From assembly GCF_036885195.1 (NCBI RefSeq), contig NZ_CP133656.1:2046001-2110000 (forward strand): a stretch of 64,000 nucleotides of DNA. The letters are read 5' to 3'. Numbering within the stretch: the stretch's first letter is position 1; the number at the start of each line of letters is the position of its first letter. The notes below the pieces were generated by a model. That model was not told where the DNA came from. It searched no databases and saw nothing but the letters and a program-made list of their open reading frames with translations. Shown here in pieces: positions 26,350 to 38,713 of this stretch. The translations under genes and the position numbers were made by a program. This stretch comes from Pectobacterium cacticida. Its GTDB lineage: Bacteria; Pseudomonadota; Gammaproteobacteria; Enterobacterales; Enterobacteriaceae.

Positions 26350-28339
26350 GCTGTTTTCCGCCTTTAAAAAAGACAGGATCTGGGATTTCGACGGCGGCAT
26401 TCATCCGCCGGAAATGAAGATACAATCCAGTCGTACGCCACTACGGCACATGCCGTTGCCAGAACAGTTCATTATTCCGCTCAAGCAGCATCTTGGGCCA
26501 GAAGGTGAGATCGCTGTCAGTGTTGGTGATAGCGTGTTGCGTGGGCAGCCGTTAACGCGCGGTAAAGGCCGCGCCCTGCCCGTGCATGCACCGACATCGG
26601 GAATAGTGGTCGCCATTCGCCCGCACATGACGGCGCATCCTTCAGGATTGTCCGAACTCAGTGTCATTATCGAGCCGGATGGCGAGGATCGCTGGTGCGA
26701 ACGTCAGCCTGTTACCGATTACCGCGCGCAAAGCGTTGAGCGCCTGCTCGACCATCTGCATCAGGCCGGGATCGCGGGGCTAGGCGGCGCGGGTTTCCCC
26801 ACCGCCGCCAAGTTACAAGGCGGGATGCATGGAATTGAAACGCTGATAATCAACGGGGCGGAATGTGAACCCTATATCACTGCCGACGATCGGCTCATGC
26901 AAGAGTGCGCAGATGACATTATTCAAGGGATCGAGATCTTGTCTTTTCTACTGCGACCTCAACGTATACTCATCGGCATCGAAGACAATAAACCAGAGGC
27001 GATTGCCGCTATACGTGTGGCCATGGGGAAGCGCAACGATATGCAGCTGCGCGTCATTCCCACTAAGTATCCGTCCGGGGGCGCCAAGCAACTCACCAAG
27101 ATTCTAACCGGCAAAGAAGTCCCGTTCGGTAAACACTCCGCCACCATTGGCGTTCTGATGCAAAACATCGGTACGGTCTTCGCCATCAAACGTGCCGTAA
27201 TCGACGGCGAACCGCTTACCGAGCGCGTGGTGACGCTGACCGGGGAAGCAATACGCCGGCCCGGTAACGTGTGGGCCAGACTGGGTACGCCCGTCCGCCA
27301 CCTGCTGAAGCAAGGGGGATTCCACGTCGATAGGCAACCCATGGTTATCATGGGCGGTCCGCTGATGGGGTTTACGCTGCCGTCACTGGATGTCCCTATC
27401 GTCAAAATTAGCAACTGCCTGCTCGCACCATCACATACGGAAATGGGCCCCGTGGCTGAGGAACAATCCTGTATCCGCTGTAGCCAATGCGCCGATGCCT
27501 GTCCCGCAGGCCTTTTGCCACAGCAACTTTATTGGTTCAGCCGTGGGCAGGAACACGAGAAAGCCCGCAACCATCATTTGTTTGACTGTATTGAATGCGG
27601 CGCCTGCGCCTATGTATGTCCCAGCAATATTCCGTTGGTGCAATACTATCGTCAGGAAAAAGCCGAAATAAGAGCCATTGATGAAGACGCGCAACGCGCT
27701 GCACAGGCTAAAGAACGTTTTGAGGCTAAACAGGCGCGTTTGGCGCGCGAAAAGGCCGCTCGCGAATTGCGACATCGGCAGGCAGCGGTTGGTGTACCCG
27801 CGCGCGATAAAGAGGCGGTTCAGGCCGCGTTGGAACGCGTGCGTCGTAAACAAGCCGCCAGCAACGAGACCGGTTTACCGCCTTCCGCCATTATCGACGA
27901 GCCGCAACAATCCGCTACAGCCGAGTTGATCGCTGACAAGATTGATCCACGGAAAGCCGCTGTCGCTGCGGCCCTTGCCCGCGTCAAAGCACGAAAAGCC
28001 GCCCAGCAGCTTGCAGCAAACGAGGACTCGGCCGCGCTTCCCGCTTCTCATAATGAACCAGATTCCATCGCTGCCGTCAATGCGCCAGCGGCGGAAGATC
28101 CGCGCAAGGCCGCCGTTGCCGCCGCCATCGCTCGCGTCAAAGCGCGTAAAGCCGCTCAGCAGCTTGCCGTAAACGAGGATTCGGCCACGCTTCCCGCTTC
28201 TCACACTGAGCCAGATTCCATCGCTGCCGACAATGCGCCAGCGGCGGAAGATCCGCGCAAGGCCGCCGTTGCCGCCGCCATCGCTCGCGTCAAAGCGCGT
28301 AAAGCCGCTCAGCAGGCAACATCATATCAAGAGGAATAA
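26342..28339 (+). CDS. rsxC: Electron transport complex subunit RsxC
   Basis: A 665-residue peripheral subunit. It has an N-terminal RnfC barrel with [10 protein letters not shown] and [12 protein letters not shown] (NADH/FMN Rossmann-like region), a SLBB domain and two [4Fe-4S] motifs, [15 protein letters not shown] and [16 protein letters not shown]. After residue 440 follows an Ala/Lys/Arg/Glu-rich tail. The tail ends in repeats of [22 protein letters not shown], the last two full units being 51 residues (153 bases) apart and nearly identical in DNA. Tail length varies widely in this family; the repeats look recently expanded. Confidence 0.95.
   Translation: MLKLFSAFKKDRIWDFDGGIHPPEMKIQSSRTPLRHMPLPEQFIIPLKQHLGPEGEIAVSVGDSVLRGQPLTRGKGRALPVHAPTSGIVVAIRPHMTAHPSGLSELSVIIEPDGEDRWCERQPVTDYRAQSVERLLDHLHQAGIAGLGGAGFPTAAKLQGGMHGIETLIINGAECEPYITADDRLMQECADDIIQGIEILSFLLRPQRILIGIEDNKPEAIAAIRVAMGKRNDMQLRVIPTKYPSGGAKQLTKILTGKEVPFGKHSATIGVLMQNIGTVFAIKRAVIDGEPLTERVVTLTGEAIRRPGNVWARLGTPVRHLLKQGGFHVDRQPMVIMGGPLMGFTLPSLDVPIVKISNCLLAPSHTEMGPVAEEQSCIRCSQCADACPAGLLPQQLYWFSRGQEHEKARNHHLFDCIECGACAYVCPSNIPLVQYYRQEKAEIRAIDEDAQRAAQAKERFEAKQARLAREKAARELRHRQAAVGVPARDKEAVQAALERVRRKQAASNETGLPPSAIIDEPQQSATAELIADKIDPRKAAVAAALARVKARKAAQQLAANEDSAALPASHNEPDSIAAVNAPAAEDPRKAAVAAAIARVKARKAAQQLAVNEDSATLPASHTEPDSIAADNAPAAEDPRKAAVAAAIARVKARKAAQQATSYQEE
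27947..28320 (+). repeat. Tandem coding repeat, 153-base unit, in rsxC
   Basis: Copies start near 27947, 28097 and 28250. The second and third are almost identical at the DNA level over the whole unit (for example from GATCCGCGCAAGGCC onward), while the first has diverged. Each unit encodes an amphipathic basic helix ([19 protein letters not shown]) and an acidic linker. Confidence 0.85.
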
Positions 28340-29395
28340 ATGGCTTTTAGAATAGCGAGTTCACCGTTCACACATAACCAGCAGACCACACAGCACATTA
28401 TGCTGTTGGTCATTTTGGCGTGCCTGCCCGGCATACTGGCGCAAGTCTTTTTTTTCGGTTTCGGTAACCTTATCCAAATCGGGTTGGCGTCGGCCACAGC
28501 GCTTATTACAGAAGGCGTGACGTTGTCACTTAGGCGATTCACCGTTCGTACAACGCTGTCCGATAATTCCGCGCTATTAACCGCCGTACTACTTGGCGCT
28601 AGCCTACCGCCACTAACCCCCTGGTGGATGGTTGTCATGGCGACCGCCTTCGCTATTATTATCGCCAAGCAGTTGTACGGCGGGCTGGGGCAAAATCCTT
28701 TTAATCCTGCAATGATTGGTTATGTGGTCTTGCTTATCTCCTTTCCGGTTCAAATGACGAGCTGGTTGCCGCCTACCGCGCTGCAAACCATCCCTCTCAA
28801 TTTCCATGATGCCGTTACCATGATTTTTACTGGATACACGCCTGATGGATACACGATGCAACAGTTAATGCAGAACGCCGATGGTGTAAGCCAGGCAACT
28901 CCGCTTGATACGTTCAAAACCAGTTTACGTTCCGGTCAGACAGCCACAGATATCTTGCAGCAGCCGATTTTCGCCCACTCTCTCTCGGGTATTGGCTGGC
29001 AATGGGTGAATATCGGCTTCCTCATTGGCGGGATATTTTTATTAGCACGTGGCGTTATTCGCTGGCATATTCCGGTCAGTTTCCTCTTAACACTGATCTG
29101 CTGCGCCTCGTTAAGCTGGGCGATTGCGCCTGAGCAATTCGCATCGCCGGGCCTACATCTATTTTCTGGGGCGACAATGCTTGGAGCCTTTTTTATTGCC
29201 ACCGATCCGGTCACGGCATCAACCACAAACCGAGGACGCCTGATTTTTGGCGCATTGATTGGGTTGCTGGTCTGGCTAATTCGTACCTACGGCGGTTACC
29301 CAGACGGTGTCGCCTTTGCCGTTTTGCTCGCGAACATTACCGTGCCGCTGATCGACTACTACACCAAGCCACGCGCTTATGGCCACCATCGGTAA
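28340..29395 (+). CDS. rsxD: Electron transport complex subunit RsxD
   Basis: A 351-residue integral membrane subunit with about nine membrane segments. It carries covalently bound FMN on a threonine in the [20 protein letters not shown] region, as in RnfD/NqrB. It starts immediately after the rsxC stop. A perfect matS site is embedded at 28517-28529 and encodes GVTLS, so conservation of the DNA motif and of the protein may coincide. Confidence 0.95.
   Translation: MAFRIASSPFTHNQQTTQHIMLLVILACLPGILAQVFFFGFGNLIQIGLASATALITEGVTLSLRRFTVRTTLSDNSALLTAVLLGASLPPLTPWWMVVMATAFAIIIAKQLYGGLGQNPFNPAMIGYVVLLISFPVQMTSWLPPTALQTIPLNFHDAVTMIFTGYTPDGYTMQQLMQNADGVSQATPLDTFKTSLRSGQTATDILQQPIFAHSLSGIGWQWVNIGFLIGGIFLLARGVIRWHIPVSFLLTLICCASLSWAIAPEQFASPGLHLFSGATMLGAFFIATDPVTASTTNRGRLIFGALIGLLVWLIRTYGGYPDGVAFAVLLANITVPLIDYYTKPRAYGHHR
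28517..28529. other. matS site, GTGACGTTGTCAC
   Basis: A perfect matS consensus match inside rsxD; the second of three in the window. Confidence 0.8.
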
Positions 29396-29405
29396 GGAGA
29401 CGCCC

Positions 29406-30035
29406 ATGCTAACGACCATGCGCCGCCATGCGACCACGCTGGCGCTGTTTGCCGCCTTCACCACTGCCGTCACGGCGGTAGTAAATAGGTTGACGGAGCC
29501 GACCATCGCGCATCAGGCGGTGTTGCAGCAAAAAATGTTGTTCGACCAGGTTGTCCCTGCCGAATTATATAATAGTGATATGCAAAAAGAATGTTACGTT
29601 GTCACTGACCCAGCGTTAGGGTCATCCGCACCGCACCGCATTTTCATTGCCCGACGGGATGGGGAACCGGTTGCCGCTGCACTCGAAAGCACAGCTCCGG
29701 ATGGGTATTCTGGCGCGATTAAACTGCTGATTGGCGCCGATTTTCATGGCAAAGTACTCGGCGTCCGCGTTCTTGAACACCATGAAACCCCAGGGCTGGG
29801 GGATAAAATCGACGTACGGATTTCTGACTGGATCACGCGGTTTAATGGGCTAACAGTACAAGGTGAGCATGACGCACGTTGGGCGGTAAAAAAAGACGGC
29901 GGTATGTTTGACCAATTTACCGGGGCCACCATCACGCCACGGGCCGTCATCCATAGCATAAAACGCAGCACGCTTTTCCTACAAACGTTGCCAGCAAAAC
30001 TCAACTCGCTATCTGCCTGCGGAGAAGATCAATGA
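29406..30035 (+). CDS. rsxG: Electron transport complex subunit RsxG
   Basis: A 209-residue subunit with one N-terminal membrane helix and a periplasmic FMN-binding domain. Family blocks are [27 protein letters not shown] and [14 protein letters not shown], the last carrying the Thr that binds FMN through a phosphoester bond. The start at 29406 follows AAGGAG by six bases and agrees with E. coli; a longer frame from 29379 overlaps rsxD. Confidence 0.95.
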   Translation: MLTTMRRHATTLALFAAFTTAVTAVVNRLTEPTIAHQAVLQQKMLFDQVVPAELYNSDMQKECYVVTDPALGSSAPHRIFIARRDGEPVAAALESTAPDGYSGAIKLLIGADFHGKVLGVRVLEHHETPGLGDKIDVRISDWITRFNGLTVQGEHDARWAVKKDGGMFDQFTGATITPRAVIHSIKRSTLFLQTLPAKLNSLSACGEDQ

Positions 30036-30735
30036 GTCAAACCAAAGCGCTGTTCATCAATGGGTTGTGGAAAAACAATTCAGCACTGGTGCAACTGCTC
30101 GGCCTCTGCCCATTATTAGCCGTGTCATCAACAGCAACCAACGCGCTGGGATTAGGATTGGCAACTACCCTGGTTCTAACCTGTACCAACATCGCCGTTT
30201 CCGCACTACGTCGTTGGGTGCCAACGGAAATTCGCATTCCTATCTACGTGATGATCATCGCCTCAGTGGTCAGCACCGTACAAATGTTGATTAACGCCTA
30301 TGCTTACGGGCTATATCAGTCTCTGGGTATTTTTATTCCATTGATTGTCACAAACTGTATCGTTATCGGTCGAGCAGAAGCCTTTGCCTCCAAAAATGCC
30401 ATCTTCCCTTCCGCTATTGACGGTCTGGCAATGGGTCTGGGGGCGACTAGTGCACTGGTAGTACTCGGATCTTTACGTGAAATACTGGGTAACGGTACGC
30501 TGTTCGATGGTGCCGATTTACTGCTGGGTAGTTGGGCCAAGGTTCTCCACATCGACGTTATGCACCTCGATACCCCTTTTCTACTGGCGATGCTACCGCC
30601 GGGCGCTTTTATTGGTTTGGGTCTGCTGCTCGCGGTGAAATACGTGATTGATGAAAAAATGAAACAGCGCCGCGCAAGCGCAGTAACAGACAAGGGAAAA
30701 ACGGCCGCCACGCCTGGCGCTGTAGGGGAATCACT

Positions 30736-30739
<4 letters not shown>
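30032..30739 (+). CDS. rsxE: Electron transport complex subunit RsxE
   Basis: A 235-residue protein with six membrane segments, homologous to RsxA, with matching Cys motifs [12 protein letters not shown] and [12 protein letters not shown]. It overlaps rsxG by four bases and nth by four bases. The cytoplasmic tail is basic and Ala/Thr-rich. Confidence 0.95.
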
Positions 30740-32359
<1,620 letters not shown>

Positions 32360-32525
32360 TTAAGTATGCGCAAGGCATGTCGCAACGTTTAATGACGTCT
32401 GATTTTATTGTATCGCGATCGATAGCGCTTATGTCGCAAGGCATCTATCTCCGACAATTAATGCCATTTAATCATAAAAATTATTTTTATATAACTATTA
32501 TCACTTTATCACGTTTCTTAAATCG

Positions 32526-32548
32526 AAAAAGCCAGCCTGATGGCTGGC
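32526..32548 (-). terminator. topA terminator
   Basis: GCCAGCC/GGCTGGC (7 bp, four-base loop). Read on the minus strand it is followed by TTTTTCG, about 50 bases after the topA stop. Confidence 0.85.
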
Positions 32549-32595
32549 CTACTGCAACGATAATCTCCATTTATACGCCTGACGGCATAATGAGG

Positions 32596-35193
32596 CTATT
32601 TCTTTCCTTCGACCCACTTGCCATCAATATAAAATGCCGACCAGCCTGTTGCTTTGCCCTCTTTCTCCGATGAAATATATTGCTGCTTGGTCTTGCGGCT
32701 AAAACGCACCAGCGTTTTATTGCCGTCTTTATCCATCACCGGAGCTTCGGCCAAATAGCGCAATTTTTCAGGAAGACGATCTTTGAATCGCACCAGTTCC
32801 TCTACCAATGGCGCCCGCGTTTCTCGGGATTTCGGAAACGTGTTAGCAGCAAGGAAAACCCCAGCTGCGCCATCACGCAGAACGAAATAGGCATCAGACT
32901 TTTCACAAGGGAGTTCAGGCAATGGCACCGGATCTTCCTTCGGTGGCGCAACCTCGCCGTTGCGTAATATCTTGCGGGTGTTCGTACAACTCTCATTGGT
33001 ACATGCCATGTACTTACCGAAACGCCCCATTTTGAGGTGCATCTCGGCCCCGCATTTATCGCACTCCACAATTGGGCCGTCATAGCCCTTAATGCGGAAT
33101 TCACCGGTTTCAATCTCATACCCGTCACAGGAAGGGTTATTACCGCAAACGTGAAGTTTACGCTGATTATCGATCAGGTAACTGTCCATCGCGGTGCCGC
33201 ATTTTACACAGCGGCGACGGGCGCGCAGTGCGTTAGTTTCCGCATCGTCGCCTTCCAGCACGTTAAGAACTTCATTTTCTGGTATCAGGTTAATCGTGGT
33301 CTTACAGCGCTCTTTTGGCGGCAACGCATAACCGGAGCACCCCAGAAATACCCCGGTACTGGCGGTACGAATCCCCATTTTGCGCGAGCACGTTGGGCAA
33401 TCAATACTGGTTAACACCATGGTGTTCGGGCGCATGCCGCCCTCTTCAGGATCCTGCTCTGCCTTTTCTAGCTGTTGGCTGAATTCCTTGAAGAACTCAT
33501 CCAATACGGCTTTCCATTCGGCTTGATTATTGGCGACCTGATCGAGCTGACTTTCCATCCGCGCGGTGAAATCGTAATTCATGAGTTCGCGGAAATTTTC
33601 TTCCAGCCTATCGGTAACGATTTCACCCATCTTCTCGGCGTAGAAGCGACGGTTCTCCACCCGGACATAGCCGCGATCCTGAATGGTTGAGATGATCGAC
33701 GCATAGGTGGACGGACGCCCAATGCCACGTTTTTCCAACTCTTTTACCAAAGAGGCATCACTGTAACGTGCAGGCGGTTTAGTGAAGTGTTGGCGCGGCA
33801 GCAATTTTTGCAAAGAAAGCGCCTCGCCTACGGCAACGCTTGGCAACGTACGATCTTCATCATTTTTACGCAGCGCGGGCATGACCTTCGTCCAACCGTC
33901 GAAACGTAACGTGCGCCCTTTGGCCCGCAACTGATAATCTGCGGCCTCGACGATTAACGTGGTGGAGTCGTATTGCGCAGGCGTCATTTGACAGGCGACG
34001 AACTGACGCCAAATTAATTGATACAGTTTTTGCGCATCGGCTTCCATATCTTTCAGGCTATCAGCCAGCACGCTGACATCCGACGGGCGTATCGCTTCGT
34101 GCGCTTCCTGTGAATTCTCTTTACTGCTATAGAGGTTCGCCGACGCTGGCAAATAGCGTTTCCCGTACGTCTCGTCAATATAGCTACGAACCATCGTCAA
34201 AGCATCCTGACTGAGGTTCGTCGAATCGGTACGCATATAAGTAATGTAGCCCGCTTCATACAGACGCTGCGCCATCATCATGGTTTTTTTCACACCAAAA
34301 CCAAGACGGGTACTGGCCGCCTGCTGGAGCGTCGAGGTAATGAATGGTGCACTGGGTTTACTGCTGGTGGGTTTATCTTCGCGGTTGGCAACCACGTAAC
34401 GCGCATTTTCAAGCAGGCTAATTGCCGCCTGTGTTTGCGCTTTGTTCACCGGTTTAAACGGTTTGCCGTTGTAGTGCGTCACTTGCATTTGTAATTGGAC
34501 GTCACTGTTCGCCAGCAAATCGGCGTGCAATTCCCAATATTCTTCCGGCACGAACGCCTTGATTTCACGTTCGCGATCGACAACCAAACGCACCGCCACC
34601 GATTGCACACGCCCGGCAGATAAGCCGCGGGCAATTTTTTTCCACAGCAGCGGCGAGACCATGTAACCCACTACGCGATCCATAAACCGGCGCGCCTGCT
34701 GTGCATTAACGCGATCTATATTTAGCGTATCTGGTTTTTCAAATGCCTGTTTAATCGCATTTTTTGTAATTTCGTTAAATACCACGCGGCTAAAACGCGC
34801 GTCTTCGCCACCGATAATTTCCCGCAAATGCCAAGCGATAGCTTCCCCTTCGCGGTCAAGGTCGGTCGCGAGGTAGATATGATCGGCTTTTTCTGCCAGC
34901 GTTTTAAGTTCGGAAACGACCTTCTCCTTACCCGGCAGAATTTCGTAATTAGCCTTCCAGCCATGATAAGGATCGACGCCCATGCGATTTACCAGGGCGG
35001 TTTTTTCATCCTTTTTGACTTTCTTTTTGATTTTATCTTTCGTTGAGTCCGCGCTCTTTTTACTGACTGAGCCACTGGTCGGCAAATCGCGCACATGACC
35101 GACGCTGGATTTGACCACGTAGTCATTGCCTAAATACTTATTGATCGTTTTGGCTTTTGCCGGGGACTCGACGATAACGAGAGCTTTACCCAT
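32596..35193 (-). CDS. topA: DNA topoisomerase I
   Basis: An 865-residue type IA topoisomerase that relaxes negative supercoils. It has an N-terminal TOPRIM domain ([14 protein letters not shown] with the catalytic Glu; [15 protein letters not shown] with the metal-binding DxD), the active-site Tyr in [13 protein letters not shown], and C-terminal zinc-ribbon repeats with several CxxC pairs ([27 protein letters not shown]). Full length for the family. It is transcribed towards cysB. Confidence 0.97.
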   Translation of the reverse strand: MGKALVIVESPAKAKTINKYLGNDYVVKSSVGHVRDLPTSGSVSKKSADSTKDKIKKKVKKDEKTALVNRMGVDPYHGWKANYEILPGKEKVVSELKTLAEKADHIYLATDLDREGEAIAWHLREIIGGEDARFSRVVFNEITKNAIKQAFEKPDTLNIDRVNAQQARRFMDRVVGYMVSPLLWKKIARGLSAGRVQSVAVRLVVDREREIKAFVPEEYWELHADLLANSDVQLQMQVTHYNGKPFKPVNKAQTQAAISLLENARYVVANREDKPTSSKPSAPFITSTLQQAASTRLGFGVKKTMMMAQRLYEAGYITYMRTDSTNLSQDALTMVRSYIDETYGKRYLPASANLYSSKENSQEAHEAIRPSDVSVLADSLKDMEADAQKLYQLIWRQFVACQMTPAQYDSTTLIVEAADYQLRAKGRTLRFDGWTKVMPALRKNDEDRTLPSVAVGEALSLQKLLPRQHFTKPPARYSDASLVKELEKRGIGRPSTYASIISTIQDRGYVRVENRRFYAEKMGEIVTDRLEENFRELMNYDFTARMESQLDQVANNQAEWKAVLDEFFKEFSQQLEKAEQDPEEGGMRPNTMVLTSIDCPTCSRKMGIRTASTGVFLGCSGYALPPKERCKTTINLIPENEVLNVLEGDDAETNALRARRRCVKCGTAMDSYLIDNQRKLHVCGNNPSCDGYEIETGEFRIKGYDGPIVECDKCGAEMHLKMGRFGKYMACTNESCTNTRKILRNGEVAPPKEDPVPLPELPCEKSDAYFVLRDGAAGVFLAANTFPKSRETRAPLVEELVRFKDRLPEKLRYLAEAPVMDKDGNKTLVRFSRKTKQQYISSEKEGKATGWSAFYIDGKWVEGKK

Positions 35194-35566
35194 ATGTACT
35201 ATTACCTGCTGAATTCTTCTGAAAATCAGATATTTTTCGGAGCATCCCGATACGAAATCGACTCACTGCACAAAGTCCCACACTCTACCTGATAAATGTT
35301 GACGCGCAACTTAATTAACAGAGAAAAACCGTTTTCCCTGCTTTCCACCACATCGAATATCGGTCGGTAACCCCTTCAAAGATCGTCACTTTGCATCATC
35401 ATTTTACCCTTTACGCTGAAACCGCATCGCAGTACCCTTGGCTTAGGTACAGCGGTTGAAGCTGCGTCACTGAGGTGTATAGTGCTGCTGATATTATTGA
35501 TTGATGCTATTGATTGATATAGTGCAACAACCCGCTTTTTCAAGAGTGAGTACAGGAGTATAAATC
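35194..35566. other. topA-yciN divergent intergenic region
   Basis: This 373-base region presumably holds the topA promoters on the left and the yciN promoter on the right. A 13-base unit TATTGATTGATGC is tandemly repeated at 35495-35518, about 50 bases before yciN. AGGAG at 35552-35556 serves yciN. No coding sequence was seen. Confidence 0.5.
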
Positions 35567-35836
35567 ATGTCATTTGAATATCAGGGTAACGTAGAAAAAC
35601 GCCCCATCGATCGCCAAAATTTATTAGCTGAGGCCAATGATATCATTAAACATCACGATGATTATTTACATGGTATGGTCGCTGATGGCGTAGAACAAAA
35701 AAATGGCGTGTTAGTTTTTCGCGGTGAGTTTTTTCTCGATGAGGCAGGAATGCCGACGTTAAAAAGCACCGCCGTATTTAACATGTTCAAACATCTTGCT
35801 CATGTATTATCCGAAAAATATTATTTGGTAGATTAA
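35567..35836 (+). CDS. yciN: DUF2498 protein YciN
   Basis: An 89-residue soluble protein. The C-terminal half matches E. coli YciN almost exactly ([36 protein letters not shown]). Its function is unknown. It lies between topA and sohB as in E. coli. Confidence 0.92.
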   Translation: MSFEYQGNVEKRPIDRQNLLAEANDIIKHHDDYLHGMVADGVEQKNGVLVFRGEFFLDEAGMPTLKSTAVFNMFKHLAHVLSEKYYLVD

Positions 35837-35839
35837 CGA

Positions 35840-35866
35840 CACCAGCCCGCGTTGAGCGGGCTGGTG
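35840..35866. terminator. Bidirectional hairpin between yciN and sohB
   Basis: A perfect 11-bp stem, CACCAGCCCGC / GCGGGCTGGTG, with a five-base loop, between the two convergent genes. There is no long T run on either side. Confidence 0.65.
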
Positions 35867-35887
35867 CCTCACATCATGCGGCGTTGT

Positions 35888-36934
35888 TTACAATAACGGT
35901 TTCGACCCGCGTTGCCACCAGCGCAACATTAACCGTTCTGCGGTATCACCAGCGCTTCCGGTTAGGCGATCCAATAGGCGTTTACGTCGTGTATAGCGAA
36001 CATTGAGAACTTCATGGCTGGCCATCTCTGCAATCAATAGATCGTCACTTGTGCCAATAGCATCAACTAACCCCAGCGCTTTGGCCTGTGTACCAAACCA
36101 ATGCTCTCCCGTCGCTACCGCATCAATGTCCAGCGAGGGGCGCATCTGTTGGACAAAGTCCTTAAATAGCCGATGCGTCACATTAAGATCTTCACGGAAT
36201 TTCTCGCGCCCCTGTTCGGTATTTTCACCGAAGAGCGTTAACGTGCGCTTAAACTCACCCGCGGTGTGCAATTCAACGTCAATATCCTTGTTTTTTAATA
36301 AACGATGGAAATTAGGAATCTGCGCCACAACACCGATAGACCCCACTATCGCAAAAGGGGCCGCGACAATGCGATCGGCAACACAAGCCATCATATAACC
36401 GCCGCTGGCCGCCACTTTATCCACCGCAACGGTCAGGCGTACGCCGCCCTGACGCAAACGCTGTAATTGTGAAGCCGCCAGCCCGTAACCGTGCACGACG
36501 CCGCCAGGACTTTCGAGGCGCAGTAAGACTTCGTCTTGTGGTTTTGCTACAGCCAGAACGGCCGAAATCTCTTCCCGCAATGAACTGACTTCGCCCGCGT
36601 CCATACTGCCATTGAAATCGAGCACATACAGACACGGTTTACGACTTTTCTCTTCGCCGCGCTTAGCGCGTTGCTTTTCTTGCTTCGCGGTTTCTTTCTC
36701 TTTCTTCTTTTCTTGTTTCAATAACAGCTTACGCTCGGTATCGCTCATACAGGCCGTCTGCATTTCACGCTGCATTTCCTGATATTGCTCCCCCAGGTTG
36801 GTGACCTGTAACTCACCCTTATGTTGACGCTTACGCTGTGTCATACCAAAAATCAGAACAACTAACGCCCCCACGGCCACCACAAGGGTAAGCACTTTAG
36901 CCAGAAATAAACCGTATAAAGAAAGAAATTCCAC
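35888..36934 (-). CDS. sohB: S49-family protease SohB
   Basis: An inner-membrane serine protease of the SppA/SohB family, about 348 residues. It has a signal-anchor at residues 8-32, a charged Lys/Glu-rich linker near 75-100, and the S49 domain with LRLESPGGVVHGYG and the nucleophile region DKVAASGGYMMACVAD, then IVGSIGVV. The start was placed at the GTG at 36934 (EFLSLYGLFLAK), nine bases after GAGG, to match E. coli; an ATG five codons upstream overlaps that GAGG. Confidence 0.9.
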   Translation of the reverse strand: MEFLSLYGLFLAKVLTLVVAVGALVVLIFGMTQRKRQHKGELQVTNLGEQYQEMQREMQTACMSDTERKLLLKQEKKKEKETAKQEKQRAKRGEEKSRKPCLYVLDFNGSMDAGEVSSLREEISAVLAVAKPQDEVLLRLESPGGVVHGYGLAASQLQRLRQGGVRLTVAVDKVAASGGYMMACVADRIVAAPFAIVGSIGVVAQIPNFHRLLKNKDIDVELHTAGEFKRTLTLFGENTEQGREKFREDLNVTHRLFKDFVQQMRPSLDIDAVATGEHWFGTQAKALGLVDAIGTSDDLLIAEMASHEVLNVRYTRRKRLLDRLTGSAGDTAERLMLRWWQRGSKPLL

Positions 36935-37300
36935 AAACACCGTCCTCATTCATTGGGTATTCATTAATGTTGGTTCTCTCACCGACGATGACGTTGACGC
37001 CATGCGTCATTCCCTTTCTATAACCTAACTGATGGCTAGCAATATGGCGATGTTATTCCTGCGCTTTGTATGCTTATTGCTGTTTTTTAAAACAGCGGCG
37101 GGATAAATGGAGGTCGTCTCATTGAAAACTTACCGCATTTGAGGCATAACACCCCCATTCTCCTGCACCGCCGTCGTCTTACGGCGTGCCGCCCGCGATG
37201 TCAGGCATCGCCGACACGGTAAGCACGACGGCAGATTTACGCATTAATGCGACGCGGTGATGTACCGCGATAAGATGTGCCGCGATAAGAGGAACACACC
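36935..37300. other. sohB-yciK divergent intergenic region
   Basis: A GC-richer stretch (37150-37300) holds a GCGATG/CATCGC hairpin (37195-37211) and a 15-base tandem repeat GATGTACCGCGATAA / GATGTGCCGCGATAA (37259-37288) just before the yciK ribosome binding site. No coding sequence was recognised. Confidence 0.45.
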
Positions 37301-38062
37301 GTGCATTACCAACCTAAAATTGATTTACTGCAAAACCGCATCATTCTGGTTACCGGCGCAGGCGATGGTATCGGTCGGGAAGCCGCACTGACGTACGCTC
37401 GTTATGGCGCACAGGTCATTTTATTAGGCCGGACAGAGAGTAAGCTGCAAGCGGTCAAGCAGCAGATCGTTCAGGAACAGGGGGTTACGCCACAGGTTGT
37501 TGTCTGCGATCTGCTGACGTTGTCCTCCGCGCAGTGCTTTCAGTTGTCTGAGGAACTGGCGCAGGTCGTTCCGCGACTGGATGGTGTTCTCCATAATGCT
37601 GGCCTACTCGGAGAAATTGCCCCGATAGCGCAACAAACCCCGGAAATCTGGCATCAGGTGATGCAAGTCAACATTAACGCCACATTTATGCTAACGCAGG
37701 CACTGCTGCCATTATTATTGCAATCTCCCAGCCCGTCTCTGGTGTTCACCAGTTCCAGTGTCGGCCGCCAAGGTCGCGCAGGCTGGGGCGCCTATTCCGT
37801 GTCTAAATTCGCCACTGAAGGCATGATGCAAGTGTTGGCTGAGGAATATCGTTCACAGAATCTACGCGTGAATTGTATTAACCCTGGCGGGACACGAACG
37901 GCCATGCGGGCATCGGCGTTCCCCCAGGAAGATCCGATGAAGCTAAAAACACCGGCAGACATCATGCCACTGTATCTCTACCTGATGGGTGACGACAGCC
38001 GCCGCAAGACAGGAATGAGTTTTGATGCACAGCCGAGCAGAAAAGCCGGTCCCGCCGAATAA
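37301..38062 (+). CDS. yciK: Short-chain dehydrogenase YciK
   Basis: A 253-residue SDR oxidoreductase with the cofactor motif VTGAGDGIGREAAL, HNAGLLGE, catalytic Ser in FTSSSVGRQG and YSVSKFA (Tyr-x-x-x-Lys), then INPGGTRTAM. It starts with GTG eight bases after AGAGGA. In E. coli yciK is co-transcribed with btuR, and the same close spacing (three bases) is seen here. The substrate is unknown. Confidence 0.93.
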   Translation: MHYQPKIDLLQNRIILVTGAGDGIGREAALTYARYGAQVILLGRTESKLQAVKQQIVQEQGVTPQVVVCDLLTLSSAQCFQLSEELAQVVPRLDGVLHNAGLLGEIAPIAQQTPEIWHQVMQVNINATFMLTQALLPLLLQSPSPSLVFTSSSVGRQGRAGWGAYSVSKFATEGMMQVLAEEYRSQNLRVNCINPGGTRTAMRASAFPQEDPMKLKTPADIMPLYLYLMGDDSRRKTGMSFDAQPSRKAGPAE

Positions 38063-38065
38063 AAG

Positions 38066-38671
38066 ATGAGCACACACAATATGCACGATGAACGGCACCA
38101 GCAACGCCAACAGCGCCTGAAAGAAAGAGTCGATGCCCGCATTGCTGCCGCGCATGAAACACGCGGTATCCTGATCGTATTTACGGGCAACGGGAAAGGA
38201 AAAACCACCGCGGCATTTGGCACCGTCACTCGGGCGATCGGCCACGGTTTACGCGCTGGCGTGATCCAATTTATCAAAGGGGAATGGCCAAACGGTGAGA
38301 AGCAGTTGCTTCAACAGCACGGTGTGGAATTTCAGGTCATGGCGACGGGTTTTACCTGGGAGACGCAGAATCGTCAGATAGATGGGGATGCGGCGCAACG
38401 TGTCTGGCAGCATGGCAAACGCATGCTGGCCGATCCCCAGCTAGATCTCGTCGTATTAGATGAACTGACGTATATGCTTAGCTACGATTATTTACCATTA
38501 CGTGACGTTGTCACAGCAATCAAACAACGTCCGACTGGGCAAACGGTGATCATTACAGGTCGAGGTTGTCACCGCGATATACTGGATATGGCCGATACCG
38601 TGACGGAGATGCGCGCGGTAAAGCACGCGTTTGATAGCGGTATTCAGGCACAGCAAGGCATTGACTGGTAG
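38066..38671 (+). CDS. btuR: Corrinoid adenosyltransferase BtuR (CobA)
   Basis: A 201-residue enzyme that adds the 5'-deoxyadenosyl group from ATP to cob(I)alamin or cob(I)yrinic acid diamide. The P-loop is FTGNGKGKTTAAFG, with VVLDELTYMLSYDYL (Walker B-like) and VIITGRGCH. A perfect matS site (38502-38514) overlaps codons for RDVVTAI. Confidence 0.95.
   Translation: MSTHNMHDERHQQRQQRLKERVDARIAAAHETRGILIVFTGNGKGKTTAAFGTVTRAIGHGLRAGVIQFIKGEWPNGEKQLLQQHGVEFQVMATGFTWETQNRQIDGDAAQRVWQHGKRMLADPQLDLVVLDELTYMLSYDYLPLRDVVTAIKQRPTGQTVIITGRGCHRDILDMADTVTEMRAVKHAFDSGIQAQQGIDW
38502..38514. other. matS site, GTGACGTTGTCAC
   Basis: The third perfect matS match, inside btuR, identical in all 13 bases to the copy in rsxD. 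Confidence 0.8.
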
Positions 38672-38672
38672 G

Positions 38673-38694
38673 ACGGGCAGAGTCGACTGCCCGT
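38673..38694. terminator. Bidirectional hairpin between btuR and rluB
   Basis: A perfect 8-bp stem, ACGGGCAG / CTGCCCGT, with a six-base loop in the 42-base gap between the convergent genes. Confidence 0.65.
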
Positions 38695-38713
38695 AAGTCG
38701 TTTAGGAACAAGA

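Noticed and set aside
27947..28320. Regularly spaced repeats in rsxC as a CRISPR-like array.
   Set aside because: Units are in-frame, translated, 153 bases long and contiguous; there are no unique spacers or cas genes.
29593..29605. GTTACGTTGTCAC, a possible fourth matS.
   Set aside because: It has one mismatch in the invariant GTGAC arm; not counted without MatP binding data.
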